Below, one piece after another: positions 34,853 to 45,871 of a stretch of 64,000 nucleotides of DNA. How positions within the stretch are numbered: the first letter of the stretch is position 1; the number at the start of each line of letters is the position of its first letter. Under the pieces are notes generated by a model. The model did no database searches. It was not told the DNA's origin and saw nothing but the letters and a program-made list of their open reading frames with translations. The stretch is from Parapristionchus giblindavisi (lineage: Eukaryota > Nematoda > Chromadorea > Rhabditida > Diplogasteridae): NCBI GenBank assembly GCA_943737045.1, contig CALSFV010000293.1, positions 62,001 through 126,000 of the forward strand, read 5' to 3'. A program made the translations under genes and the position numbers.

Positions 34853-34912
34853 TAGGGTTGGCAATAACGCACACCGCATTGCGGGCCCGCAACCCCCCCC
34901 CCCCAATAGCCA
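34853..34912. repeat. Broken GC-palindrome MITE
   Basis: GTAGGGTTGGCAATAACGCA and CATTGCGGGCCCGCAA match one end of the element at 10883-11129, followed by a C-run and CCAACTCTA. Confidence 0.6.
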
Positions 34913-34914
34913 AC

Positions 34915-35256
34915 TCTATTTCTGAGGTTGCAATTGAATATCTATTATGCAAGGAACAAGTGCTATGCATGAAATTAGCACGACCATTCATCAATCCCGT
35001 ACCGCAGTTGTAAAAGTGCTCACTAGTAAGGGTAACGTCGCGGGTTCGAAACCTATTGCTGAACTTTCCTATTTTCAAAATTTCGTGCCTTTGCCTGTAC
35101 AATCAAGCATGATTCATTCATGATTCATGCGATGAATAAGTTGAATTAGCATAAAATAATTTATATATGGTATTTAGATTAACTTTTTCTTTTTCTTTCT
35201 TTTTGTCTTTGCTGTTTGTTCACGAAAATATTGCTCGGATTCCACCTTTAAATATT
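34915..35256. repeat. Family-4 tRNA-like element, diverged
   Basis: It holds CGCAGTTGTAAAAGTGCTCA, a B box variant GGTTCGAAACC, GAACTTTCCTATTTTCAAAA (also in the 27847 copy) and the right end TTCACGAAAATATTGCTCGG, TTCCACCTTTAA. The left TIR is not clear. Confidence 0.5.
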
Positions 35257-35397
35257 TTCAAACTCCCTTCCTTGCCAAAACACTCGCGCAATTAAAGAAA
35301 GTGTGGCTGAGGGTGGTATAATCCCTATAAGAGTTGCGTGGCAATGAAAACCGTTTAAGATTAAGATAACCAATATAACATGTACAGTAGGTCAGAT

Positions 35398-38300
35398 TCA
35401 GTTCCTTGGGTCACTCTTAGAACCAACCTTTCTGGGCGGATTCTTGATCAGAAAAATCAGCGACAACTGCATTGAATCCAGCGCAAAGGCATTCTGAAAC
35501 ATTACGTTTGTTTGTTTTTTTTTCAATAAAAAATAAAAGAATAAAATTCACAGCTCTAAAGTGTGTTTTTCTTTATTAATAACTATTGTTTATTATTGTT
35601 TGTGGAAGTAAGCATAAATATGAGACTTACAATAAACACGCATCGAATCAGAAATATCATCAATGGAGGTAGGACGGCATTGTCAAAGGCGAGCGTTCCC
35701 AGTATGAAGCAAACCGGCATGTCGTAAGCGAACATAACACCCGTCAACTGAAATTGAACAGCTGAGCTCTTGACAGCTACATTGATCAATCCGATTTGAT
35801 ACAGGTTGGCAAATTATTGACACAAGGAGGGAGTCGAATTCACGACCTCTGCCTATCCGGGGCATTTCTCTAACCACTAAAAATAAGCTACCTGTGCGCC
35901 GATCACTGCCTTCCAATTCTTTCTAAAAGTCCCTTAGTCTCAACTCTTGATCTATCCATAATTCATTCATTCATTCATTCAAAACACATTTATCTAGGGT
36001 TCGCTGGGTCGAAGACTCTGGTGCGCATGATGTCCCAAGCCTGCTCTCCACTCCGCTTCTTTATTCACCGTTACATTTAATTTACGTGTATATGACGCAA
36101 CCTCCGCCGTAACGACGGAGACGCCGGGGAAGGGATTACGGCGTAGACGCGTAAGGCAAATCTAACGATGCATTAGGAAGACAGCTCGGACAAACTTCCT
36201 GCTCAGCTGTAGTTGCTGCCAAAACAAAGATATTTCACGACCGCCGCTGCTAATTGTAAGAACCATCACAGTTTATTTATTTGCGAGGGAGTATTCCGAG
36301 AGCGGAGAGGTCGAATTTGTTCCAATATATCAACAAACGTAATTTACTCACTGACCTGTACAAAGAATATATTGATCATCCGCTGTTGAAGTTTCTGCGT
36401 CCGGGAGGTCAGCCGGACCCCCAATTTCTAAGAATATGTAATTAAATATGTATGTACTGCTTGACTACTCAATAATTGAACGAAACACTATTTCATCTTA
36501 TTGTAAATGAATGGTATAGTATTACATTTTCATCTTTTTAAAGGAATACCCATGCTAATTTCACCCTCCGCATTGGCAATACTCTCTCGTAAACAAAGAA
36601 AGAGAGAGAGAGTATTGCCAGAGCGGAGAGTTTCAAATTAGCTTGGGGCGTGGCTTTAACGTTTTTTTTGTTGTCTGATGGAGATTAAGCTATTTACCAA
36701 TTGCTTTTTCATAACTATCGTCGAGTGAAGTGACAAGAAAAAGATCAGCGGGCCGATCCAACCGAGAGTAAATACGACATACTTTACTTCTGAAAAGAAC
36801 TTTTTTACGACCTTGAATATACACAATAACAACAGCTGATTTTTTACGTGTAAGTAGTGCAATAGCTAATAATAAAACAGCCGAACCGAATGATAAATTA
36901 TAAACGATAAATGAATGACAAATGACAAATGATTGAATAATGACAAATAATTGAATAATGACAGATGAATGACAAATGCGAAACTTCTCACCAGGTCCAA
37001 AGTGCTGCAGATTTCCAGGAGTTCCTAAATAAAATATCACTCCACCTCTGTCAATAAGCCAGGCGAGATCCGGATCCTGAAATGGCCAGATTCAACGACA
37101 GGCTCAAATTTCATGTGTGTGTATAGAGATAAACAATTCAATTCATCCTACCTTGAATGCTTCTTCAGCCCCGTCCGCATCTTTGCCCAGAATTCCCAGC
37201 TTGATCGTGTGATAGGCAATGGTGATGGTGAGAACGACCATTATGAAGAATTGCCCACTATAATCAACGATTCATGTACAATTAGAAAGAGCATGAAATG
37301 GAAAGATATGAAATACGCTGTGCTAGTGGTTTATGGGGGAACTATATAGACATTGTTAGTTTTCTTCTTCTGACAATTCTCACTTTTCTTCTTCGTTTTT
37401 TTCTTCTGTGACCGTATGCAATGACCGTTTTCCGGTAAAATGTGACGTCATTAACGTAGGCGGAGGCGTTTTCCAAAAATCCTCCGCCTACGCTAATAAT
37501 TCACATTTTCCCGGAAAACGGTTTTACCGTTGTTCTTGCATACGGTCACTGAGTAACGTTATATGTATTTCTTATGGTGAAAAAAGCTCTGACCGATTAG
37601 AGATTCGGTATTTCCATTGCAATTTGGTGATCATACTATCGATGATCATCTGATGAAAGCGAAGAAGAAGAAAGACGAATGGACCAGTGGAGGCGATGGT
37701 GCAGAACACAAGGATTCCCTTAAAGACAGGTAAGTGTTAATTTTACTCTCTGCTTTGGCCACACTCTCTCGTAAAAAAACGAAAGAGATAGAGTATTGCC
37801 AGAGTGGAGTGTTTCAAATAAGTTCCGAGTGTGCCTTTAAAGGCACTATCCAAGCTGATTTTGAACGCACTTGCAAATAATTGTCACTTTCATTGTCTCG
37901 TAGAGATTTCACAGTGTTCTGGACCAAGTATTTTTTTAAATTGCAGATTTGCCAGAAATCATTAAATCTAATTGTTTATATGTTGAAAAATCGTTCTAGT
38001 TTCCAAAAATAAATCAAAATTTGAAAAGGTGTTTGAATATTTTTTTTAAATAAAAACCAGAAAGGAGAACAGTAAGAACATTCCAAGGATATCGTTCAAA
38101 ATTCGCAAATATTGTCATAATTTATCAGAAATCATACCATGAGGACTTGCTTGCTCAATCCCATTCTGCAGAGGGGTCCGTCACAGTAAAATGCGGCATA
38201 GGGAGTGAGAAGATGAAGACGGAAGAGGAAGCAAAAGTTGAACTCGAGGACTATCAGAAGAATCTATTTGACTTTTTATTATTAATGTCTAAATATTCAG

Positions 38301-39413
38301 AATTTTATAGTATGAATTTTATGGAATATGTTTCAACTCCACACTTTCGTCGATTTTGTTATGTTATATGATAATACACTTTTTCCAAGCAAATAATGCA
38401 GTGCGAGAAGTATAAAACATAAGAGCATGTACGTTTTTCTCTTCACTCCCTAATATACCCTAATTTCCCTACTATAAGTTGCATGCAACGGTTATTCTAA
38501 TAATTCTATCATGGGAGTCTGGAAAAGCTTGTGAACATTGTTTTCATATTCATTTGTGGATGAGAAATTGTGGGTAGACCGAAATTAGATTGACAGTTAA
38601 GAAAACATTATTTATAAAATGTCATTTTCGATGCTGAAATGAATGATTATGGGTAGCGAATGTTTACGTTGTTATGTTCAGAAAATCCTAAAGAAAACGA
38701 TATTTACACAATTTACACCTTTTTTATCGCTTGTATAACGCACTGTTGTTAGGCTAACAAAAACAGAACCAACCACCTAAAAGCTTACCTGATGAATGAT
38801 ATATCCCCATTTGATATCAGCTCTGTACAATGAACTGTTAGCTATGAGCATGTAGAAGATGAGAGGATGCACTGTGAGAAGAGCAGTGATAGCGAGACAT
38901 TGTTGGTAACTGCAATATTTCTTTACTTTATCATATCTTTATGTTATGATGGTTTGAAATATAAGGCATATTGGGCGCTCAAAGTACGGGACATGGAAAC
39001 TAGTCCTAGGGACACCCTACAACTGGACTCAGCCATGGGGAAATCGATTCGTACGAAGGAGTCATGATTTGAAGCGATCCATTGACGAAAACTGGTGAAA
39101 AATTGAAACTTTATATTAACTTTATTAAGTTTTTCCATGATATGTATGCTTATAATCATGTTCACTGTTGTAACAATACAGTATCACAATGTTCTATAGA
39201 CTTTGAAAGCGAAAACGACCGCTCAAAATGGCTTGAACCAGAACACTGTGGTATGAAACGAACCGAACAAAGAATTTTTTTTAAATTAAGCGAAAATTTA
39301 AATTTAAAAAAAGAGCATGAGCAAAAATAGTTTGCAGCTTACGTGAGTATAATGTCTAGAGCGTAGTCACGGTCCCAATTGAATAGATACCGTAGAGTCT
39401 CGTTTGAAGCCAT
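35398..39413 (-). CDS. STR-superfamily serpentine receptor (class I/H-like)
   Basis: Predicted seven-helix chemoreceptor of 336 residues in 10 exons: 39413-39343, 38909-38789, 38263-38138, 37718-37594, 37257-37152, 37076-36992, 36789-36698, 36427-36356, 35747-35631, 35493-35398. Start MASNETLRYLFNWDRDYALD; exon 2 LLTVHPLIFYMLI; exon 3 YCDGPLCRMGLSKQ; exon 4 STGPFVFLLLRFHQMIIDS; exon 5 GKDADGAEEAFK; exon 6 DRGGVIFYLGTPGN; exon 8 LTSRTQKLQQRMINIFFVQ, the STR-superfamily signature before helix 6; exon 9 AYDMPVCFILGTLAF. Exon 10 (LDSMQLSLIFLIKNPPRK) runs on to a stop, so this protein lacks the terminal exon of its neighbours. Its introns carry family-1 MITEs and a tRNA-like repeat. Paralogue of the pseudogene at 43369-45010. 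Ligand unknown. Confidence 0.85.
35800..35905 (-). repeat. tRNA-like repeat in a receptor intron
   Basis: On the minus strand TAGTGGTTAGAGAAATGCCC (A-box-like) is followed by GAGGTCGTGAATTCGACTCC (B-box-like). Acceptor arms do not pair. SINE-type remnant. Confidence 0.4.
36058..36175. repeat. Palindromic MITE (CGTTACATTT / CGTAACGACGG)
   Basis: CGTTACATTTAATTTACG, CCTCCGCCGTAACGACGGAG and GCGTAAGGCAAATCTAACGA form an imperfect palindrome. A compact copy lies at 52973-53061. Confidence 0.5.
36274..36320. repeat. CTCTCTCG-hairpin MITE (family 1), fragment
   Basis: GCGAGGGAGTATTCCGAGAG, then CGGAGAGGTCGAATTTG. Confidence 0.4.
36540..36659. repeat. CTCTCTCG-hairpin MITE (family 1)
   Basis: A well-preserved copy: CCGCATTGGCAATACTCTCT and GAGAGTATTGCCAGAGCGGA, with TTTCAAATTAGCTTGGGGCG on the right. 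It lies within the intron after receptor exon 7. Confidence 0.8.
37736..37842. repeat. CTCTCTCG-hairpin MITE (family 1)
   Basis: CTGCTTTGGCCACACTCTCT and GAGTATTGCCAGAGTGGAGT arms, ending GTGTGCCTTTAAA. The receptor exon 4 start is 18 bp away (37718). Confidence 0.7.
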
Positions 39414-40299
39414 GACGAACCTCAAAGTTGTGCGAAATTGACTATCAGTACTTATAAATATGGCGAAAAGAAAATTACACTCATGCGCATGAAAAATACA
39501 TTCGGAACGAGATACTGTTCTATGCATTTTCTTTTGCATAAAATCGCATGCTGCAATGCAAAATCAGCGCCAACCGAAGGCAATTCGCATAATGGAAAAG
39601 CCTATAATCTGATATATAAATACAGTAAGTAATGGTGGTGAAGGTAACGTGCTGACTGCAAAAACATGTGGGAGTGTGAGGACAACGAGGAAACGACCGA
39701 AGATTAGATCGTTGATTGTTTTTACGGGATAAACACTACAGTATCTGTAACAACTGTAACATTTACAATCATTATAATGCCAAGTGAAAAGCTCAATCAT
39801 TACTCTCGTCCTGGCACGTAGGGGGACAGGTGGATTTGATACAGTCGATAGAATGATATGGCACGTCTGGATAGCGATATTTACCTTGGGCGGGTTTCTC
39901 GTAACCGCTATCACGCAAAGAATTATGCGGCAAAAATAAGGTCGAATAAGAACATGTAAAGTATGGGCCTGACACATGTTAGCAATATTTCGTAAAACTG
40001 TAATAATTGGTGGGCGTCGTTGATTAAAAATGAATAATGACACTACGTATCATTAAGCAATGCCCCAAGCTCATTTGCAAGCTTCCGCGTTGACTCCCAC
40101 GCTTGATTTTACAACAAAAAAGTGTACAGGGAACGATGATTCAAATCAGCTTTGGGCATTTCTTTGCTCCGCACCATTGTTTATTCTTTGTTCTTGTGTT
40201 CTTGGGTAGCACTGTGTGGTAGACTGATCAATACAGTAATTGTTATTATTCTCTTTGTAATAATTCTTTATTATGCGGGTACATAATGAATATAATGGA

Positions 40300-40480
40300 C
40301 ACGCTCCTGAAAATGGTTGAAAATGACATACTATTAATATGTTTTGTTATTGGTTCCGTGATAAGTACTTGCACTGTTCGAATGGTGATAATGTCAAATA
40401 GCAGTATATTATAATATTTATGTGGATATGTATAAATAATATTTATATCCACTCTGTTCTAAATTTGTAAGTAGTACATA
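40300..40480. other. Remnant of the neighbouring receptor's 3' end (segmental duplication)
   Basis: TTGGTTCCGTGATAAGTACT, GTTCGAATGGTGATAATGTC, ATTTATATCCACTCTGTTCT and AATTTGTAAGTAGTAC align with 45775-45910 (TAAGTTCCGTGAAAAGTACG, GATCGAATTGTGCTAATAAG, ATTTATATTCGCTCCGATCG, AGTGTGTAAGGAGTATC), which includes the stop and last codons of the receptor at 45872-49762. The upstream stretch 39650-39810 likewise matches 45080-45460. The whole block is therefore one copy of a tandem duplication. Confidence 0.6.
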
Positions 40481-40689
40481 TGTGTATTTATCCCCTACCC
40501 CCCCCTGCCCTCACATTTCTGTGATCCAGTAATTGCAGCTCTGTTTAACGACTATATTGAGGAGGAATTTATTGGCTGTTATGGTCCATGACTCCTTGCT
40601 ATAATCCAGCCACAACATGGGCTCACTACTTTTAGAAGGACCTGGGTTATTGTGCAAACTGTGAGGCCACCCACGTTTCGATATCGTCT

Positions 40690-40870
40690 TAGTTCTTAAA
40701 CTTTTCATTTACTAAAGCAAGTTGGACGCCTTCACTAAAGTACCGACAAGAGAGAGTAAGGTCCGGAGAGTAAGGAGGCACAGGTAGTATGCGCCTGAAA
40801 AATTTGGCTGTCTTAGTATAACGTGTTTTACTGAGACAGTACGAGCGGAGCCGTGAAGAAGAAACATTTG
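40690..40870 (-). pseudogene. Mariner-like transposase remnant
   Basis: The minus-strand reading contains PPYSPDLTLS followed by a short linker and LALVNEKFKN before a stop, which resembles the PPYSPDL-S-DY--F region of Tc1/mariner transposases (the Asp of the catalytic triad region). SCRY replaces the usual SDYH, so the catalytic Asp position looks lost. Nothing else of the transposase is securely identified. From 40950 to 41960 I recognise no gene; an AAAT tract lies at about 41740-41770. Confidence 0.45.
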
Positions 40871-41962
40871 GCTGCGCTGTGGACGCGGCGATATGAGCTA
40901 TGACTTCAGATCTTGTAGTTATTAACAATTGAGGTCCCCGAATATATCAGTGACCTCAACTACACGCATGCAATACATTGGCCAATTTCACACTTCTTTT
41001 AAACTAAGGTATCTAAATTTCCAGATGTTTTCAGGTTTAGTGATCGGTCCTGGTTTATCTCGTTTCCAAATTCAATGGCTATAATGCGCACTGTTATTGA
41101 GAATGATCCATCTCTTCAACCAAGTGATGAGATGGTCAACTCATGCGCTTGTTGTTTTTAGAAAAATAAAAGAGATAGCGGTCTCAATCCGCGATTTTAT
41201 TCAAATTTCCGCCAAATGACCACTTTTCGTCTAAACAACTTTTTGACTTTTCCAAGATTCCTTAATTCTAGCGAAATAGTAAGCATGGATGATCCAAGTG
41301 TGGGCCAACATTTAACGGGTGGTATCAAATGGCTCGCTCTCCTTTAAGGCGAGTTGCGCAACTCAAAATTCCGAAGGGGCCATTCCTATATTCTATAATA
41401 TAAATTCTGATTTTAAATTTACGTGAGCAATTGACCAGCGTAGGGTTGGAGGGCACATATGTGGGATACACATAACCTAGTTGTTGATTGATTTTTGTAA
41501 AATTCAAGCGAGAGAGAGCGGGGAACAAATTGTACTTCAGAACTAGATTTTTATTTTGGACAAACGGGCGAGGCATACTCATATTTAGAGGGGAGTCAGA
41601 ATCTAACGTGATATGGGTTATGTAGAGGGGGACACTTGTTAGTGATATGCACCAGTGCAGAGAGCTCCGTTCAAAACGAAGTGAGAAACAAAAGTGCAAA
41701 CACAGCACTATCAAATTCAAAAAAGGACTTATGGCACAACCTAATAAATAAATAAATAAATAAATAAATATGATTCATTTTCATTTTTCCGAAATTGATT
41801 GGTTGGTTTGGTCTCCTTTTCAAATTAACCGCGATCGTAGCATTCGAACCTCAATGTCGCTGAAAATTTAATCAATAAAATCGATAATCGACATATCATC
41901 CCATTTACAATAAACAGTAAAAGTTTATTCTTACAGCAATTAAAACTAAATTTTGTTCCTGC

Positions 41963-42020
41963 TAAAGATGGAGACCCGAGAATCTATGTATACTCTAACT
42001 TATTCAGGTTCCATTCGACA
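41963..42020. repeat. Family-4 element end fragment
   Basis: AAAGATGGAGACCCGAGAAT matches the left TIR of the family-4 copy at 27847. Confidence 0.4.
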
Positions 42021-42132
42021 GGGGAAATGCAAATTTGATACGGTACGAGTAATTTTGGTCGTTACTTCAGCTAAACACACACTATCCGGATTCCAAAGTT
42101 CTCCAACACTGACAAGACAACATTGTGATACA

Positions 42133-42450
42133 CTCCGCAATTTTAGGTGGGCCAATAATTTGGTCGAACATTTTTGGGTGCCTAAAATTTGGCTACCAGA
42201 CAAGCCCCACTTTTAAGTTGGGTCAATAATTTGGTGGTTGAGCCAATAATTTGGTTCGAAGTGGGGCTGCTATTTAAGTATAAAATTTTAGCTCCACTTC
42301 GAACCAAATTATTGGCTCGACCACCAAATTATTGACTCAACTTTAAAAGTGGGGCTTGTCTGGTAGCCAAATTTTAGAGTCAACTTTTACGATCCACCAA
42401 ATTATTGGCCCCACTTCGACCAAATTATTGGCACCCCTAAAATTGCGGAG
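42133..42450. mobile_element. Family-3 MITE (CTCCGCAATTTTAG ends)
   Basis: Ends CTCCGCAATTTTAGGTGGGC and GCACCCCTAAAATTGCGGAG are inverted repeats. The whole element is a chain of CCAATAATTTGG and GTGGGGCT motifs pairing across a centre near 42285. Other copies: 46624-46834, 51893-51993 (interrupted), 55950-56258. It lies against a LINE remnant. Confidence 0.75.
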
Positions 42451-42452
42451 CA

Positions 42453-42840
42453 GACGTGCCTACACATTTATAGAACAAGACGTAAAAGATCGATGCATAC
42501 CTATATGAGCATCGGGCGTTACCATTGTTCACAATAGTTATTATGTGATTATGGAATTCTAACTTATTATTATACCTGACACAAAGATCTGTAAAATCTT
42601 CTACCGCGTGGAGCTCTTCGTTGCATATAAATAAAGCAAAATCGGGATGATTTAGCCAATATTCATGCACGACGGACTTTGTTTTATATATGTACGAATC
42701 ATTCTTGTGTGTACAATGTTCAATAAGTGTTGTATTGAAAGAGCAAATAATGAATTTATAAGTCATGCAAATGTACTCAACACTAATATGATTAACACTG
42801 TTTCGGCCATAGGTTCTAGACAGTGAACCTCTACTCAATG
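42453..42840 (-). pseudogene. LINE reverse-transcriptase remnant, minus strand
   Basis: The minus-strand reading contains HAVEDFTDLCVRYNNKLEFH and HIITIVNNGNARCSYRY, matching the thumb-region pattern seen in the LINE at 7163 (KEFTDLGISYD, HIQSIVARANSRCAYIYR). The downstream part is cut by the family-3 MITE. The first ~40 codons are not recognised. Confidence 0.5.
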
Positions 42841-43368
42841 GGGATGGCCATCTTCAGTAGAACCCCCATTGAGCTGGATGTAAAAAAGTTTTTAGTGATA
42901 GTTCGAAAGCATGCAACATCTCATTTCTATGGTTAATAATAAATACAAATAAACGAAATAACGAAATATAAATTACATTAAAATGATAATAATAATACAA
43001 CTTTAATACAATAACATGATAAATAAAGTACTATTCGTGTATATGTATGTTAGTAAATGTTTTCAATATTCATGCATATCAAAAGGTTGTATAATGGATA
43101 GATCATCAAATGAATAAATTTTCATTTCAGTTTTTATACGCAACGCAAAACAAGACGCTCACGGAGGGAGTAGGGAAGGCTGATCGTTGAAAAAAATGAG
43201 AAGAGCAAGGGACCTAAACAACTTCCTCGAGAAACACAAATAACTCTATTTTAATGGCGGAAAAGGGATGAACCAACTTGCACAGATTATGATCGCGATG
43301 GTAAAGAAAGAAGTGTTCAAATTAAGGAGATATCCTTGTACACAAACCGAAAGCAACATGAGACTTAC

Positions 43369-45010
43369 AATAAATACACATCGAATTAGAAATATTATGA
43401 ACGGATGGAGGATGGGATTGTCAATAGCGAGTGTTCCCAATATAAAAGCAACCGGCATGTTGTAAGCGAATATCACACCCGTAATCTGAAAATTGTCATT
43501 ACAGTTTTGAGCTCTTGCGAACCATATTGATCATTCCTTATATGTAGCTACATACTTTCAAAATGAAGATATTGAAGGCTTACTACTTGGATTATTTTTT
43601 TTTCTATTATAGATCGATCGAATTTGTTTCAAAATATCAAACGGAGCTGAACAAAGAATATGTTGATCATCCGCTTTTAAAAAAAAAAGTTTTTGCGTGA
43701 GGGAGGTCAGTCCGACACCCATTTTATAAATATGTGTAATGATGGAAGTTCTCTCCTATCTCCTTTTTTTTTCCTTTTTTTGTCCGAAAGACGTAATATA
43801 TTTACCAATTGCTTCCTCATGACAATTGTCGAGTGAAGTGAGAGAAAAACGATCAGCGGTCCGATCCAGCCAAGAGTAAATACAACATAGTTCACTTCTG
43901 AACAGAGCGTTTTGAATATATATCAATAACAACAGAATAGATATTAATAAAATCGTCGAACCGATCGACTACAAGTGATATAGTTCTTACCAGGTCCAAA
44001 GTACTGCAGATTTCCAAAATTTTCAGGTAAAATATCACTCTATCTCTGTCAATAAGCCAGGCAAGATCTGGATGCTGAAATGACCAGATTAATAAGTACG
44101 ATATGCAAATTCATAGATTTATGTAACAAGATAACTAACTAAATAACTCTCTACACCACTCTCTCGCTAGAAAAGTGATGAAAAACTAATTGATAATTTC
44201 AAATTAGGAACTCTTTTACAGAAAAAAATTTTAGAAGCTGAAATATCATTCACAAATGAATATTTAGATTTAAAAAATCAGCCTACTTTGAATGCTTCTT
44301 CAGCGCCATCTGCATCTTTGCCCAGAATTCCCAGCTTGATCGTGTGATAGGCAATGGTGATGGTGAGAACGACCATTATGAAGAATTGCCCACTACAAAT
44401 CGACGAATCATGTGAAAAATGGTGCATAGAAATAAGTAGTTGTGTTTAACAAAATTGCAAAAATTGAGTTTTTTTGGATATTTAAAAATAATGTTCTTTT
44501 TATTCTTTCTCAACATTGTACGCATATCAAAAAAAAGCCTTACCGATTAGAGATTCGGTATTTCCGTTGCATTTTAGTGGTCATACTATCGATGATCATC
44601 TGATGAAAGCGATGAAGAAGAAAAACGAATGGACCAGTGTGATACAGAATATGAGGATTCCCTTAAAAATTCACCGAAAAGTGCAAATATTGTCATCGCA
44701 AAAGATCATACCAGGAGGACTTGCTTGCTTAATCCCATTCTGCAGCTATTGCGGCCATCGCAGTAAAGTGCGGCATAGGGAGTGAGAAGATGAAGGCGGA
44801 ATAGGAAACAAAAGTTGAACTCGAGAACGATCAGAAGAATCTAGTAATACTATTATTTCATTAGTCAACAATTTCTAGTCCTGAAGAATTTTTGAAGAGT
44901 GTATCATCGTCGCGCAAAGGAAGGTGTTGGGAGTAACGCTAACAATAAGAAACGAAGAAGTGCAGGACTTCATATCCCCATTTGATATCAGCTTTGTACG
45001 ATGAACTGCA
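43369..45010 (-). pseudogene. STR-superfamily receptor pseudogene (sister of 35398-39413)
   Basis: Exon 2 survives as a stub (about 45008-44973). Exon 3 (44840-44712) is open with a 3-nt insertion (CDGRNSCRMG for CDGPLCRMG). Exon 4 (about 44670-44540) has lost about 7 nt, shifting frame. Exon 5 (44392-44287) is almost identical to the functional sister's. Exon 6 (about 44077-43993) has lost one base at the LGTPGN motif (CTGAAAATTTTGGAAATC). Exon 7 (43895-43806) is open. Exon 8 (about 43722-43645) has a T-run insertion that breaks the SRTQKLQ motif. Exon 9 (43485-43369) is open (ITGVIFAYNMPVAFILGTLA). Exons 1, 10 and 11 are missing. Several independent frame breaks make it a pseudogene. Confidence 0.8.
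44146..44222. repeat. CTCTCTCG-hairpin MITE (family 1), decayed
   Basis: CTCTCTACACCACTCTCTCG, then TTTCAAATTAGG; arms mostly lost. Confidence 0.35.
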
Positions 45011-45163
45011 TGTACTCCAGCTATGTTGTATGACATTTAATCCTATAATCGGATTGAAAACGGTATATAACGACTCATTCGGAAAAGTTATGTGCTGACT
45101 GCAAATACCTATGTGAGAGTGCGCCAACAACAAGGAAACGACCGGAGATTAGGTCGTCCAGTA

Positions 45164-45377
45164 CTCTGGTATTTCAAAACTAATAGTTTACTTATCATTC
45201 CCACTTGAAGTAAACTTGCAAGTCTTCTACTTGTTAGATTTAAGTTTACAACAAGTGGTGTACATGTAATACTGTAATGCATTTCGACAAATGTTCTTTC
45301 ACTTGTAGAAACTTGCTTCTAGTCTGTGACGTAATTTAAGTAGACTGCTAGTTTGAAAATACCAAAGTATACTGGAT
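45164..45377. mobile_element. MITE with CCAGTACTCTGGTATTT ends, empty site known
   Basis: CCAGTACTCTGGTATTTCAA and TTTGAAAATACCAAAGTATA then CTGG are inverted repeats. The duplicated segment near 39705 (GATTAGATCGTTGATTG) lacks this insert after GATTAGRTCGT, giving an approximate empty site. Internal arms carry CTTGTAGAAACTTGC-like pairings. Confidence 0.6.
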
Positions 45378-45871
45378 AGACACTGGTAAATGTATCTCCA
45401 CAGTTCCTGTAACAACTGTAATATTTACAATCATTATAATGCCAACCTCAATCATTGCTCTCGTCCACGGACCCAAAGAGAGGAAGAGACTATTTATCAT
45501 TATGCATAACCGCATGGCGTTGACTATCTCGATTATTTTTCTAAAAATTATGAACTGGTAACGGAGAGTTTCAACTCAGCTTCGGATATTGATTTATTCA
45601 GCATCGCAACCATTAATTCTTCAATATTTCGTGACAACTGTTCGTGTATTCTTGGGATGTACTCTGTAGCCGTTATTGTGGGAATACGTAACATACATTA
45701 CATATTGGCATACGTACAAGGAACTGATTGACAATGACAGATGATTGCTATTACCGAAAAAAAATTATTTTGATTATAAGTTCCGTGAAAAGTACGTGTA
45801 ATGATCGAATTGTGCTAATAAGAATGTCAGTAATTTATTATAACATTTATCAAGAAATTTATAAAGAATAT

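Noticed and set aside
41325..41720. A 131-codon minus-strand frame
   Set aside because: No motif, no splice partners and mixed composition; possibly an old transposon, but I cannot support it.
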